Origin: JANXSS01 sp040385645
Lineage (GTDB): Bacteria > Pseudomonadota > Gammaproteobacteria > Burkholderiales > Burkholderiaceae_D
NCBI GenBank assembly: GCA_040385645.1
Contig: JAZKGZ010000006.1
Coordinates: 186,001 to 250,000, forward strand
DNA: 64,000 nucleotides
Reading direction: 5' to 3'
The notes under the pieces are model-generated. The model was not told the DNA's origin, ran no database searches, and saw nothing but the letters and a program-made list of their open reading frames with translations. The first letter of the stretch is position 1, and each line of letters opens with the position of its first letter. Of this stretch, positions 1-8,663 are shown one piece after another. Position numbers and translations under genes: made by a program.

Positions 1-1
1 G

Positions 2-250
2 GATTTCAAACCGTTCGAGCTTGGTCAGTATGACGTGTTGGCAAACTTGACTGTGGCGTTAAAAGCGCATCATGCACTTACCGACGTAGCCGGTCATAAC
101 GATGTCGCACCAACGCGAAAAACTGATCCTGGCCCGTTTTTCGACTGGCAGCTTTATCACAATACATACCTAGATGCAATTTCTAGGGCCGCGCCGACAG
201 CCGATTCTTACGAAAATCTGCGCTTTGTCGGGCTCGCACCGAAGGCTTGA
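2..250 (+). CDS. ampD: N-acetylmuramyl-L-alanine amidase AmpD, C-terminal part
   Basis: This is the last 82 codons of a gene that begins before the window. The readable protein starts DFKPFELGQYDVLANL and contains VAGHNDVAPTRKTDPGPFF. That stretch matches the C-terminal zinc site of AmpD: the His in GHNDVAP and the Asp in KTDPGP correspond to the second His and the Asp ligands of the family. AmpD is a cytoplasmic amidase that removes the stem peptide from 1,6-anhydro-muropeptides during murein recycling. The murein-recycling ligase gene mpl lies about 13 kb downstream. The N-terminal zinc His and the start codon are outside the window. Confidence 0.85.
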   Translation, partial: DFKPFELGQYDVLANLTVALKAHHALTDVAGHNDVAPTRKTDPGPFFDWQLYHNTYLDAISRAAPTADSYENLRFVGLAPKA

Positions 251-332
251 AAGCAGGCCGACAAAAACCGTTGTAATACCTGTAAATGCAAGGCAAATAT
301 TTTACTATTGCAGTTGCACCGGATCGATTCAG

Positions 333-378
333 GCACTAGAATTAGTTCGAATCCCAGAAAAACTACTATATATAGTGT
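333..378 (+). promoter_or_regulatory. Paired NrdR-box-like operator upstream of nrdA
   Basis: Positions 363-378 read ctactatatatagtgt, a close fit to the 16-bp NrdR box (acaCwAtATaTwGwGt); the core 365-376 is a perfect palindrome. A weaker copy, gcactagaattagttc, lies at 333-348, 30 bp upstream start to start. NrdR boxes normally occur in pairs spaced by about three helical turns. NrdR is an ATP-cone zinc-finger repressor of ribonucleotide reductase genes. The pair sits about 130 bp before the nrdA start, so nrdAB is probably NrdR-controlled; the nrdR gene itself is not in the window. Confidence 0.7.
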
Positions 379-506
379 TATCACACCGACCATGCGCGGG
401 TTTATGCAAAGTGCTACACGACTTCGTTTCACCCAAAAAATCCTCGTCCAATTCAACAAACAATCGGCAATCATGCTTGCAACGGTGATGTGCCTCTGGA
501 GCGTCA

Positions 507-3425
507 ATGCAAACCGGTCATGAAATATCTCTGAAATCTTCGACAGAATTTGGTGCGTTAAATACACCTGCTACGACGATCTCTTCGGCGACGTCCGCAC
601 ATGCGGTCACGCTTGCCGATTTCCGCATCATTCGGCGTAATGGCAGCGTGGTCGGTTTCGAACCTTCCAAGATTTCTATCGCTGTCACTAAAGCTTTTTT
701 GGCAGTTAATGGCGGTCAGGGTGCAGCGTCGGCGCGTGTGCGTGAGCTGGTCGAGCAACTCACTGCCAATGTGGTCAATGCCCTGGTGCGCCGTCAGCCT
801 GCCGGCGGCACGTTTCATATCGAAGATATCCAGGATCAGGTCGAACTGGCGCTAATGCGCTCGGGCGAGCATGATGTCGCTCGCGCTTACGTGCTGTACC
901 GCGCCAAACGCATGGAAGAGCGCGCCCAGCAGCAAGCTGCCAAACCGGTCGCTGTCAATACTCAGCTACACGTGATCGACGGTGGCGTACGCACGCCGCT
1001 GGACATGGATCGGGTGCGTAATCTCATCGCCGCGGCCTGCATTGACCTGGAAGAGCATGTCGATGCTGCCGCGATCCTGTCGGAAACATTGAAAAATCTC
1101 TACGATGGCGTGCCGGTTGAAGAGTTGCACAAATCGGCAATTCTGGCCGCTCGGGCGCTGATGGAAAAAGACCCGGCTTACAGCACCGTCACTGCTCGGC
1201 TGCTCATGCATACCATCCGCAAGGAAGTGTTCGGGCAGGAAGTAGCGCAGAACGACGCGCCCACACACTATATAGAGTACTTCCCGAAATACATCAAAAA
1301 AGGCATCGGCGCGGAACTGCTCGATGCAAAGTTGGGGCAATACGATCTGGCGAAACTGGCGGCGGCCTTGAAGCCCGAGCGCGATCTGCAGTTCGGCTAT
1401 CTCGGCCTACAGACGCTGTACGACCGTTATTTCCTGCATATTCGCGATGTGCGCATCGAAATGCCGCAAGCCTTTTTCATGCGCGTGGCGATGGGATTAT
1501 CGCTCTCCGAAGTCGATCGCGAAGCACGCGCTATCGAGTTTTACAACTTGCTGTCGTCGTTCGATTTCATGAGTTCGACGCCGACGCTCTTTAACTCCGG
1601 CACCCAGCGCTCGCAATTGTCGTCCTGCTATTTGACGACGGTATCCGACGATCTGGAAGGCATCTACGACGCCATCAAGGAAAACGCATTGTTGGCGAAA
1701 TATGCCGGCGGTCTGGGTAACGATTGGACGCCGGTACGCTCGCTGGGCGCGCATATCAAAGGCACCAACGGCAAATCTCAGGGTGTGGTGCCGTTCTTGA
1801 AAGTGGTCAACGACACTGCGGTAGCAGTAAATCAAGGCGGTAAGCGCAAGGGCGCGGTCTGCGCCTACCTGGAAACCTGGCACATGGATATCGAGGAATT
1901 CCTCGATCTGCGCAAGAACACCGGCGACGACCGCCGCCGTACGCACGACATGAATACCGCCAACTGGATTCCAGACCTGTTCATGAAGCGCGTCATGGAA
2001 AAAGGCGACTGGCTGCTGTTTTCCCCGAGCGACGTACCGGACCTGCATGACAAGGTCGGCCGTGATTTCGAGGCAGCCTACACCGCCTACGAAGCCAAGG
2101 CTGCACGTGGCGAACTGCGTCTGTTCAAGAAAATTGCGGCGCTGGACCTGTGGCGCAAGATGCTGTCGATGCTGTTCGAAACCGGCCATCCATGGATCAC
2201 ATTCAAAGACCCTTGCAACATCCGTTCGCCGCAATCGCACGTCGGCATGGTGCATAGTTCGAACCTTTGTACCGAAATCACGCTCAACACCAACGATTCT
2301 GAAATCGCGGTCTGCAATCTCGGTTCCGTGAACTTGCCGGCACACATGCAGGATGGCCAGCTCGATCACGTAAAGCTGCAGGCGACGATCCGCACCGCCA
2401 TGCGCATGCTCGATAACGTCATCGACATCAATTACTACGCTGTCAAGAAAGCACGGGATTCGAATTTGCGTCATCGGCCGGTCGGCTTGGGCATCATGGG
2501 TTTTCAGGATTGCCTGCACATGATGCGTACGCCTTATGCTTCTAAAAATGCGGTCGAGTTCGCCGATCGTTCCATGGAAGCGGTGTGCTACTACGCCTAC
2601 CTGGCTTCGACCGAGCTGGCCGAAGAACGGGGCCGTTACAGTTCCTACCGTGGCTCGCTTTGGGATCGTGGCATCCTGCCGCAGGATTCGCTCAAGCTGC
2701 TGGCCGAAGAGCGGGGTGGCTATCTGGAAACCGACATGTCGGAAGCCATGGATTGGGAACCATTGCGCGAGCGCATTCGTACCTACGGCATGCGCAACTC
2801 GAATTGCGTGGCGATCGCGCCGACGGCAACGATCTCAAACATTATCGGCGTGGCCGCTTGTATCGAGCCGACGTATCAGAATTTGTATGTGAAATCGAAT
2901 CTGTCGGGCGAATTCACCGAGATTAACGAATATTTGGTACGCGATTTGAAAGAGCGCGGTCTGTGGGATGAAGTGATGATCTCGGATTTGAAATATTTCG
3001 ATGGCAGCCTGACAAAAATCGATCGTATTCCTCAAGACTTGCGAGAAATCTACGCCACGGCATTCGAAGTCGAACCGTCCTGGCTGGTGGAAGCAGCCTC
3101 GCGCCGGCAGAAATGGATCGATCAGGCACAGTCGCTCAATATTTACATGGCCGGTGCTTCCGGCAAGAAGCTCGACGAAACATATAAGCTGGCCTGGCTG
3201 CGCGGTTTAAAAACTACGTACTACCTGCGTACCATGGGTGCCACCCATACCGAGAAGTCCACATCCAACACCGGCGCTCTGAACGCGGTATCGGCGGATG
3301 GCGGTTTGTCGGGCGGTGCGCAAATGGTACCGAGCGGTTTCGCTGCATCGGCAGAACTGGCCGGACCGGCGTGCATGCTGCGTCCAGGCGACGAAGGATT
3401 CGAAGAGTGCGAGGCTTGCCAATAG
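507..3425 (+). CDS. nrdA: Class Ia ribonucleoside-diphosphate reductase, alpha (large) subunit
   Basis: The 972-residue NrdA reduces ribonucleoside diphosphates to deoxyribonucleotides together with NrdB. An ATP-cone lies at about residues 35-130. A second, diverged cone-like segment follows at about 150-240, as in Pseudomonas-type NrdA, which makes the protein longer than the roughly 760-residue E. coli enzyme. The catalytic triad is visible as N586, C588 and E590 in SNLCTEI. The redox cysteines are in SQLSSCYL and AVCNLGSVNL, and the C-terminal shuttle pair is C968 and C971 (CEACQ at the end). The ATG at 507 follows a ggag at 497-500. nrdB lies 127 bp downstream. Paired NrdR-like boxes precede the gene. 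Confidence 0.97.
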   Translation: MQTGHEISLKSSTEFGALNTPATTISSATSAHAVTLADFRIIRRNGSVVGFEPSKISIAVTKAFLAVNGGQGAASARVRELVEQLTANVVNALVRRQPAGGTFHIEDIQDQVELALMRSGEHDVARAYVLYRAKRMEERAQQQAAKPVAVNTQLHVIDGGVRTPLDMDRVRNLIAAACIDLEEHVDAAAILSETLKNLYDGVPVEELHKSAILAARALMEKDPAYSTVTARLLMHTIRKEVFGQEVAQNDAPTHYIEYFPKYIKKGIGAELLDAKLGQYDLAKLAAALKPERDLQFGYLGLQTLYDRYFLHIRDVRIEMPQAFFMRVAMGLSLSEVDREARAIEFYNLLSSFDFMSSTPTLFNSGTQRSQLSSCYLTTVSDDLEGIYDAIKENALLAKYAGGLGNDWTPVRSLGAHIKGTNGKSQGVVPFLKVVNDTAVAVNQGGKRKGAVCAYLETWHMDIEEFLDLRKNTGDDRRRTHDMNTANWIPDLFMKRVMEKGDWLLFSPSDVPDLHDKVGRDFEAAYTAYEAKAARGELRLFKKIAALDLWRKMLSMLFETGHPWITFKDPCNIRSPQSHVGMVHSSNLCTEITLNTNDSEIAVCNLGSVNLPAHMQDGQLDHVKLQATIRTAMRMLDNVIDINYYAVKKARDSNLRHRPVGLGIMGFQDCLHMMRTPYASKNAVEFADRSMEAVCYYAYLASTELAEERGRYSSYRGSLWDRGILPQDSLKLLAEERGGYLETDMSEAMDWEPLRERIRTYGMRNSNCVAIAPTATISNIIGVAACIEPTYQNLYVKSNLSGEFTEINEYLVRDLKERGLWDEVMISDLKYFDGSLTKIDRIPQDLREIYATAFEVEPSWLVEAASRRQKWIDQAQSLNIYMAGASGKKLDETYKLAWLRGLKTTYYLRTMGATHTEKSTSNTGALNAVSADGGLSGGAQMVPSGFAASAELAGPACMLRPGDEGFEECEACQ

Positions 3426-3552
3426 AAAGGCCGGTTGGATTTGGCGAGCGAACAACTAAACTTAAGCGAACGAACAAGCAAACAAGTGCTGTCTGTGAAT
3501 GGAAAATAAGCAGGCGGACCGACTATGCAACATCAAAATTGAGGAAAACATC

Positions 3553-4770
3553 ATGCTAAGTTGGGATGAAGAGATTACACCGGTAGCAAAAACCAGCCGC
3601 CCACCGGAGCTGCCACCAACAGTGCCGGGTACATCGGCAGGGTCGGCAACACCACGTCAGGCACCGCTGGTGTCATTAGTACGCTCCACCTCTGCCGCAC
3701 CGGCAAAAACCGCTGACCCGATCACGACCACCGCGCCGGTCGTCGACCCGACTCGGCGCATGAATGCGGCCGACAAGCGCATCATCAACGGCAGCACGGA
3801 TGTGAATCAACTGGTGCCGTTCAAGTACAAATGGGCGTGGGACAAATACCTGGCCGGGTGCGCCAACCACTGGATGCCGCAGGAAATCAATATGCAGCGC
3901 GACATCGAACTGTGGAAAAACCCGAACGGCTTGACCGACGACGAGCGCCGCCTGGTCAAGCGTAATCTCGGCTTTTTCGTGACGGCCGATTCGCTGGCGG
4001 CCAACAATATCGTGCTCGGCACCTACCGCCACATTACTGCACCGGAGTGCCGCCAGTACCTGTTGCGTCAGGCATTCGAGGAAGCGATCCACACGCACGC
4101 CTATCAATACATCACCGAATCGCTTGGCCTGGACGAAGCGGAAATTTTCAACGCTTATCACGAAGTCAAATCGATTCGGGACAAAGACGAATTCCTGATT
4201 CCCTTCATCGATACGCTGACCGATCCGCATTTCACCACCGGCACAACCGTCAACGACCAGAAGCTGCTGAAGTCGCTGATCGTGTTTTCATGTCTGATGG
4301 AAGGGTTGTTCTTCTATGTTGGCTTCGCTCAGATTTTGGCGCTGGGTCGGCAGAACAAGATGGTCGGTGCAGCCGAACAATATCAATACATCCTGCGTGA
4401 CGAATCGATGCACTGCAACTTCGGTATCGATCTTGTGAACACGATCAAGATGGAGAACCCACATCTGTGGACGCCTGAGTTCAGAGATGAAATCAAAGCG
4501 TTGTTTTTAAGCGCGGTGGAGTTGGAATATCGATACGCAGAGGATACAATGCCGCGTGGAGTGCTCGGCTTGAATGCGCCAATGTTCAAAGGCTATTTGC
4601 GATTCATTGCAAACCGTCGGGCGCAGCAGATCGGTCTGGATGCGATGTTCGCGCAAGAAGAAAATCCATTTCCATGGATGAGCGAAATGATCGACTTGAA
4701 GAAGGAACGAAATTTTTTCGAAACCCGGGTCATCGAGTATCAGACCGGTGGTGCACTGAACTGGGAGTAA
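3553..4770 (+). CDS. nrdB: Class Ia ribonucleoside-diphosphate reductase, beta (radical) subunit
   Basis: NrdB (405 residues) carries the diiron-tyrosyl radical used by NrdA. The diiron ligands are readable as D146, E177, H180, E250, E284 and H287, and the radical tyrosine is Y184 in EEAIHTHAYQY. The start is placed at the ATG at 3553 (MLSWDEE) because gagga at 3541-3545 gives good spacing. An upstream in-frame start at 3499 would add 18 residues without a ribosome-binding site. Residues about 10-60 form a Pro/Ala/Thr-rich unstructured leader before the conserved core. A strong terminator follows at 4856-4897. Confidence 0.97.
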   Translation: MLSWDEEITPVAKTSRPPELPPTVPGTSAGSATPRQAPLVSLVRSTSAAPAKTADPITTTAPVVDPTRRMNAADKRIINGSTDVNQLVPFKYKWAWDKYLAGCANHWMPQEINMQRDIELWKNPNGLTDDERRLVKRNLGFFVTADSLAANNIVLGTYRHITAPECRQYLLRQAFEEAIHTHAYQYITESLGLDEAEIFNAYHEVKSIRDKDEFLIPFIDTLTDPHFTTGTTVNDQKLLKSLIVFSCLMEGLFFYVGFAQILALGRQNKMVGAAEQYQYILRDESMHCNFGIDLVNTIKMENPHLWTPEFRDEIKALFLSAVELEYRYAEDTMPRGVLGLNAPMFKGYLRFIANRRAQQIGLDAMFAQEENPFPWMSEMIDLKKERNFFETRVIEYQTGGALNWE

Positions 4771-4855
4771 ATCCATCAGTGAACGACTGCATGAAAACGA
4801 AAGGCGTTACCTGAATTAATGAACAGTAGAAGACCGCCTCGATCTTATCTTCTCA

Positions 4856-4897
4856 CGCCGCCGCACCTGACTTCGTCAGGTCGGGCGGCGTTTTTTT
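4856..4897 (+). terminator. Rho-independent terminator after nrdAB
   Basis: A GC-rich hairpin pairs 4856-4862 (cgccgcc) with 4884-4890 (ggcggcg), with an inner stem of acctga (4865-4870) against tcaggt (4876-4881) and a cttcg loop. Seven T residues follow at 4891-4897. It lies 86 bp after the nrdB stop and closes the nrdAB operon. Confidence 0.92.
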
Positions 4898-5132
4898 CGA
4901 CTATACAGGCGGTGCTGCTGACAAGCCGTTATCGAATGAATGGGAAATTTTCATCATGAACAATGGCTGAAGTGCTGCATGAGTGAGGAAATGCAGCAGT
5001 TCAGCTGGTGCCGAATTCATTAGCGCAAACAAAACACACGTGTGTGCCGATGAATAATCCACCTGGGTCATTGAATGATGCAGGGGATTTTAAAGTAGCT
5101 AGATTTTTTCCATCACGCGAAGGAGAAACAAA
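4898..5132. other. Intergenic region before the histone H1-like gene
   Basis: Together with 4771-4855 this is the gene-free stretch between nrdB and the histone H1-like gene. No convincing coding frame, tRNA or riboswitch is seen. An aaggag at 5120-5125 forms a strong ribosome-binding site for the ATG at 5133. A TTGAAT at 5071-5076 is the only -35-like element, but the nearest TAAAGT is only 14 bp away, so no promoter is claimed. Confidence 0.4.
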
Positions 5133-5813
5133 ATGGCAACAGCAGCAAAGAAACCCGCAGCAAAATCTTCGGCTAAGAAACCGGCCGCTAAAAAGCCGGC
5201 AGTCGTTGCGAAAAAGCCGGCCGCCAAGAAACCCGTAGCAGCCAAAAAGCCGGTCGCTAAAGGTGCCGTAGCAGCCAAGAAAACGGCAGCCAAGAAACCG
5301 GTAGCGAAGAAGGCAACCTCCAAGCCTGTAGCGAAGAAAGTCGCTGCAAAAAAGGTCGTTGCTAAGAAAGCAGTAGCAAAGAAAGCAGTCGGCAAAGCGG
5401 TAGCGAAGAAGGTCGCGGCAAAGAAGGTTGCCGCTAAAAAGCCGGTAGCCAAGAAGGCGGTTGCTAAACCTGCGGCGAAGAAAGTCGCGGCAAAGAAAGT
5501 CGCTGCTAAGAAGGTCGCTGCCAAAAAAGTCGTAGCAAAGAAACCTGCAGCCAAGCCAGCGGCGAAATCTGCGGTAGCAAAGACCGCAGCAAAAAAGCCG
5601 GTAGCGAAGAAAGTTTCTGCACCTGGCAAGGCCAGCGGCGCAGCCAAGCCGGTTGCGAAGTCTGCCGTAAAACCTGCAGACAAGAAGCCGGATGCTACCA
5701 AAAAGCCGGCACCGAAAAAAGCACCATCGAAGACGGCGGCACCTGCGCCTGCAGTCAAGACGGTACTCAATCCTGCAGCCGCCTGGCCTTTTCCTACGGG
5801 TACGCGCCCGTAA
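5133..5813 (+). CDS. Histone H1-like Lys/Ala/Pro-rich DNA-binding protein
   Basis: The 226-residue protein is almost entirely built from repeats of the type KKPAAK, KKVAAK and KKPVAK, giving an extremely basic, low-complexity chain like the AlgP/HctB/eukaryotic histone H1 tails. Such proteins bind DNA without sequence preference and compact the nucleoid. The last 15 residues, LNPAAAWPFPTGTRP, break the repeat and look like a conserved tail motif, so they probably have a separate function. The start follows a strong aaggag. A Rho-independent terminator lies 54 bp downstream. The long reading frame on the opposite strand here is a compositional artefact of the repeats. Confidence 0.8.
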   Translation: MATAAKKPAAKSSAKKPAAKKPAVVAKKPAAKKPVAAKKPVAKGAVAAKKTAAKKPVAKKATSKPVAKKVAAKKVVAKKAVAKKAVGKAVAKKVAAKKVAAKKPVAKKAVAKPAAKKVAAKKVAAKKVAAKKVVAKKPAAKPAAKSAVAKTAAKKPVAKKVSAPGKASGAAKPVAKSAVKPADKKPDATKKPAPKKAPSKTAAPAPAVKTVLNPAAAWPFPTGTRP

Positions 5814-5866
5814 GACCGAGGCTCGTCGGGAAGCCTGCGTTTGGCTGCCCGATCAAGTTCAGGCAC

Positions 5867-5908
5867 AATGCCCGCTCCATCGCCATGCGCGATGCAGCGG
5901 GCATTTTT
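5867..5908 (+). terminator. Rho-independent terminator after the H1-like gene
   Basis: The stem atgcccgct (5868-5876) pairs with agcgggcat (5896-5904), with an inner catcg/cgatg pairing, followed by five T residues to 5908. It lies between the H1-like gene and yggT. The yggT start is only 17 bp further on, so yggT must have its own promoter or rely on read-through. Confidence 0.85.
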
Positions 5909-5924
5909 CTGGAGAAGTTTTTTG

Positions 5925-6464
5925 TTGAACAGTATTCTTGCATTGATTGTCGATACCGTCGCCGGTATCCTGGGCGGTGCCATGCTGCTACGTTTCTGGA
6001 CGCAGGCGATTCGCGTGCGCGCGCCAAATTCCCTGGCACATTTCATCGCTAAGCTTACCGACTGGTTAGTAAAACCATTTAGACGAATCATCCCCGGCGT
6101 GGGCGGTCACGATTGGGCGAGCCTCGCCGGCGCATCGACGGTCGCGCTTTTGGCAGTTGCAATCATCTTGGCGATAGCCGGTGCGCTGACGTTGCCGAAT
6201 CTGCTGGTACTGGCACTGGTGCGTTTGCTGAACTGGGCTTTATACGGCTTTATGGCACTGATCATTATTTCGGCCGTCTTCAGCTGGGTCAATCCGCAGG
6301 CACCTCTGGCACCGTTTATCCAGACTCTGACAGATCCCTTGATGCGCCCGCTGCGCAAAGTGATTCCTTTGATCGGCAGCGTCGATCTGTCGCCGCTTGT
6401 GGCGCTGCTGTTGCTGCAGATCTTGCTGCGGATCGTCGATGCGATCCCGCTCCAGTTGCTATAG
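5925..6464 (+). CDS. yggT: YggT family integral membrane protein
   Basis: The 179-residue hydrophobic protein has two tandem YggT repeats. Each ends in the family signature: PFRRIIPGVGGHDWASL in the first half and PLRKVIPLIGSVDLSPLV in the second. Four membrane segments can be seen. The family is linked to osmotic-shock tolerance, cation homeostasis or membrane-protein assembly, but the biochemical role is unsettled. The start is taken as TTG at 5925 (LNSILALIVDTVAG), after ggag at 5911-5914. The longer frame upstream runs through the terminator hairpin and is unlikely to be translated. It converges on the kinase gene at 6514. Confidence 0.88.
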   Translation: MNSILALIVDTVAGILGGAMLLRFWTQAIRVRAPNSLAHFIAKLTDWLVKPFRRIIPGVGGHDWASLAGASTVALLAVAIILAIAGALTLPNLLVLALVRLLNWALYGFMALIIISAVFSWVNPQAPLAPFIQTLTDPLMRPLRKVIPLIGSVDLSPLVALLLLQILLRIVDAIPLQLL

Positions 6465-6513
6465 CAGGGGCCGCGCTCGGGGCGACCTGCGAGTCAACTT
6501 TAACGCGACCGGC

Positions 6514-7446
6514 TTACCAACGATAGCCGAAAGCCGCTTCGAAACGTTCTTCGATCTCATGTCTTGAAGGTGCATGGTTCTGGCCACCCTGATGGGCGAT
6601 CTTGATCGATCCCATCAGGCTGGCCAGGCGACCCGTGGTGTCCCAGTCCATACCTTTGGTCAGTCCGTACAACATGCCGGCCCGAAAGGCGTCACCGCAG
6701 CCGGTCGGATCGACCACTTGGGCTACCGGTACGCTCGGGATCTGCTGCAATTGGCCGTGCGCGAAAATGTCTGCACCATTTTCGCCGCGTGTCACTATCA
6801 GGGCATCGACCCGCTGCGCGATCTGTTCCAGCGTTAAGCCAGTGCGTTGCGTTAGTAGCTGCGCTTCGTAGTCGTTGACCGCCACGTAGGTCGCCATCTC
6901 GATAAATTCTTTCAACTCCTCGCCGTTGAACATCGGCATGCCCTGGCCCGGATCGAAAATCAGCGGAATACGGGCGCTGGCGCAGTCGCGCGCATGCTGC
7001 AGCATGGCCTCGCGCCCATCCGGTGCCACGATCGCGATCTTTACGGTGCCGGCGTCGGCTACCCGGTTCTGATGGGATTGCATCATCGCGCCCGGATGAA
7101 AAGCGGTGATCTGATTGCTGTCGATGTCTGTGGTGATGAAGCATTGCGCCGTATAGGATGCACTGATCGTACGGATGCAGCGTGCCGAGATACTCAGCCC
7201 GGCCAGTCGCTCCAGATAGGTCGTGCCGTCCTCACCCACGCTGGCCATGATCAATGGCTCGCCACCCAGCAGTTGCAGGTTGTAGGCGATGTTGCCTGCG
7301 CAACCGCCGAACTCGCGTCGGATTTCTGGCACCAGAAACGAAACATTGATTTTATGTAGCTGGTCGGCGAGCAGGGCTTCGGAAAAACGCCCGTTGAACG
7401 ACATGATGGTATCGAAGGCAAGTGAGCCGCAGATCAGTGAGGTCAT
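6514..7446 (-). CDS. PfkB-family carbohydrate/nucleoside kinase
   Basis: The 310-residue ribokinase-fold kinase begins MTSLICGSLAFDTIM. It carries the N-terminal glycine motif FGGCAGNIAYNL and the C-terminal PfkB signature DPTGCGDAFRAGM with catalytic base D252. Proteins of this type in Burkholderiales are often annotated adenosine kinase or sugar kinase; the substrate cannot be read from sequence. It is the last gene of the minus-strand block, 48 bp downstream of the DUF3426 gene, and ends 49 bp from yggT, which converges on it. Confidence 0.85.
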   Translation of the reverse strand: MTSLICGSLAFDTIMSFNGRFSEALLADQLHKINVSFLVPEIRREFGGCAGNIAYNLQLLGGEPLIMASVGEDGTTYLERLAGLSISARCIRTISASYTAQCFITTDIDSNQITAFHPGAMMQSHQNRVADAGTVKIAIVAPDGREAMLQHARDCASARIPLIFDPGQGMPMFNGEELKEFIEMATYVAVNDYEAQLLTQRTGLTLEQIAQRVDALIVTRGENGADIFAHGQLQQIPSVPVAQVVDPTGCGDAFRAGMLYGLTKGMDWDTTGRLASLMGSIKIAHQGGQNHAPSRHEIEERFEAAFGYRW

Positions 7447-7494
7447 GGTAGTTGGTTGGTGAGAAATTAATAAAAGCGGAATAAAAACGATTGT

Positions 7495-8661
7495 CTAGGG
7501 ATAGAACAGATACACGCGGTATCCGGAAGCTTTCGATTGCGCGAGGTCGAGATTGATACGGATCGCCTGTTCGCTGCCGGCGGCAAAACCGCTGCCGGCC
7601 GGCGTGCCAGTGGGTAGAAATTCGCTGGCGACAATGACCCGCCGCCCGATAGTTTTATCGCTGGTATCTTGCAGACTCAATTCGATTGCCGGCCAGGCTT
7701 GAACCGTCGTGCTTCGATTACGCAGCAATACATCCAGCACGAATTTTCCGGCAGTGTTTGAAGCCGGTTGCAAGTCGCTCGATTCGATCGATACAGATTC
7801 GATCTGCATTGGCAAACCGACTTTGCAGCCGAGCATGCCGCAGGCCTGCTCCAGCATCGGGCGGCTTTGCGGAAGGTGTGCGGCCAGGCTGGTGCGCGTG
7901 GCATATACGAGCTGCATCATCATTGTTATGGTCAGCAATCCGCACAGCGTTAGAAACAGCGGCCGCGTGATGCGGCGTTTGCCTTGCGAAAGCTGTTCGC
8001 GCTGGATGAAGTCGGGCGGCTCGACAGGCGCGACTACAGTCGGCGTGCGCTCTTTCGGCACGGTCTTGCGCGCTGGCTTGCGGAAGGCTGTCTGTGCCGG
8101 TTTTAAGTCGGGCTTCGAAGAACGCTTGAACGCCGTATTCGAAGCCGCACTGGCTGTGCCGAGTGGTATGCCGTCAGCTTGACCATCCGATTCGCGGTCG
8201 ATACTGGCGGCACGCAACAATCCGGGTGGAGGGCCGGACAGTGCGGGATCATGGGACGGCTGCGCCGGCATTTTTTGCGGCGTCGGCGTCATGAGGTCGG
8301 TTGGCACGGCCAACTTGGGCACGCCGGCTGCATCCGTTGCAGATTGCGCGAGGTTCGACTCGGCAGGGGCATCGGCCAGCGGTATCTGTGGAATTTGCGG
8401 CACCTGTTCTGGAGGTGGAGGTAGCTCCTCTGCCAGCGCCAGCCACAACGATTCGTTCGTCGATTCCTTTTCAGGCGCACTGTCCGATACCGAATCGGCG
8501 CTTGCAGCCGGCAAGTCTTCGTCGGGATGCAGCAGATTTTCGATACCGTTGAAGATTTCCTTGCAGGTGCCGCAGCGCACCAGGCCAGCCCGCAATTTCA
8601 ATTGATCCGAGGCGACCCGAAACGCGGTCTGACATTGTGGGCAACGGGTCGCCAGCGCCAT
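7495..8661 (-). CDS. Zinc-ribbon and DUF3426 domain membrane protein
   Basis: The 388-residue protein starts MALATRCPQC, with an MJ0042-type zinc ribbon formed by C7, C10, C30 and C33. A long Pro/Ala/Ser-rich linker follows, then one membrane segment at about residues 235-257, and a C-terminal DUF3426 domain expected on the far side of the membrane. The start at 8661 places it 2 bp after the prmA stop, so the two are translationally linked; a longer frame to 8706 would overlap prmA. No function is established for the family. An envelope sensing or assembly role is only a guess from its topology. Confidence 0.8.
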   Translation of the reverse strand: MALATRCPQCQTAFRVASDQLKLRAGLVRCGTCKEIFNGIENLLHPDEDLPAASADSVSDSAPEKESTNESLWLALAEELPPPPEQVPQIPQIPLADAPAESNLAQSATDAAGVPKLAVPTDLMTPTPQKMPAQPSHDPALSGPPPGLLRAASIDRESDGQADGIPLGTASAASNTAFKRSSKPDLKPAQTAFRKPARKTVPKERTPTVVAPVEPPDFIQREQLSQGKRRITRPLFLTLCGLLTITMMMQLVYATRTSLAAHLPQSRPMLEQACGMLGCKVGLPMQIESVSIESSDLQPASNTAGKFVLDVLLRNRSTTVQAWPAIELSLQDTSDKTIGRRVIVASEFLPTGTPAGSGFAAGSEQAIRINLDLAQSKASGYRVYLFYP

Positions 8662-8663
8662 GG

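Noticed and set aside
1497..2519. 340-codon minus-strand frame inside nrdA
   Set aside because: It is wholly antisense to a gene with clear motifs, has no ribosome-binding site and encodes a protein of unlikely composition.
3444..3483. Imperfect 18-bp direct repeat (gcgaRcgaacaa...) between nrdA and nrdB
   Set aside because: Only 15 of 18 bases match in a simple, purine-rich stretch. It does not involve a start codon and no function is suggested.
5133..5800. Repetitive DNA suggesting a CRISPR or satellite array
   Set aside because: The repeat is codon-structured (KKPAAK) within one frame with a good start and stop; no unique spacers exist. The LRR gene repeats at 60700-61700 are likewise coding.
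5099..6091. Long minus-strand frame of 330 codons opposite the H1-like gene
   Set aside because: It is the reverse reading of Lys/Ala codons, giving an Ala/Phe/Gly/Leu repeat with no family resemblance, and it runs through a terminator and into yggT.
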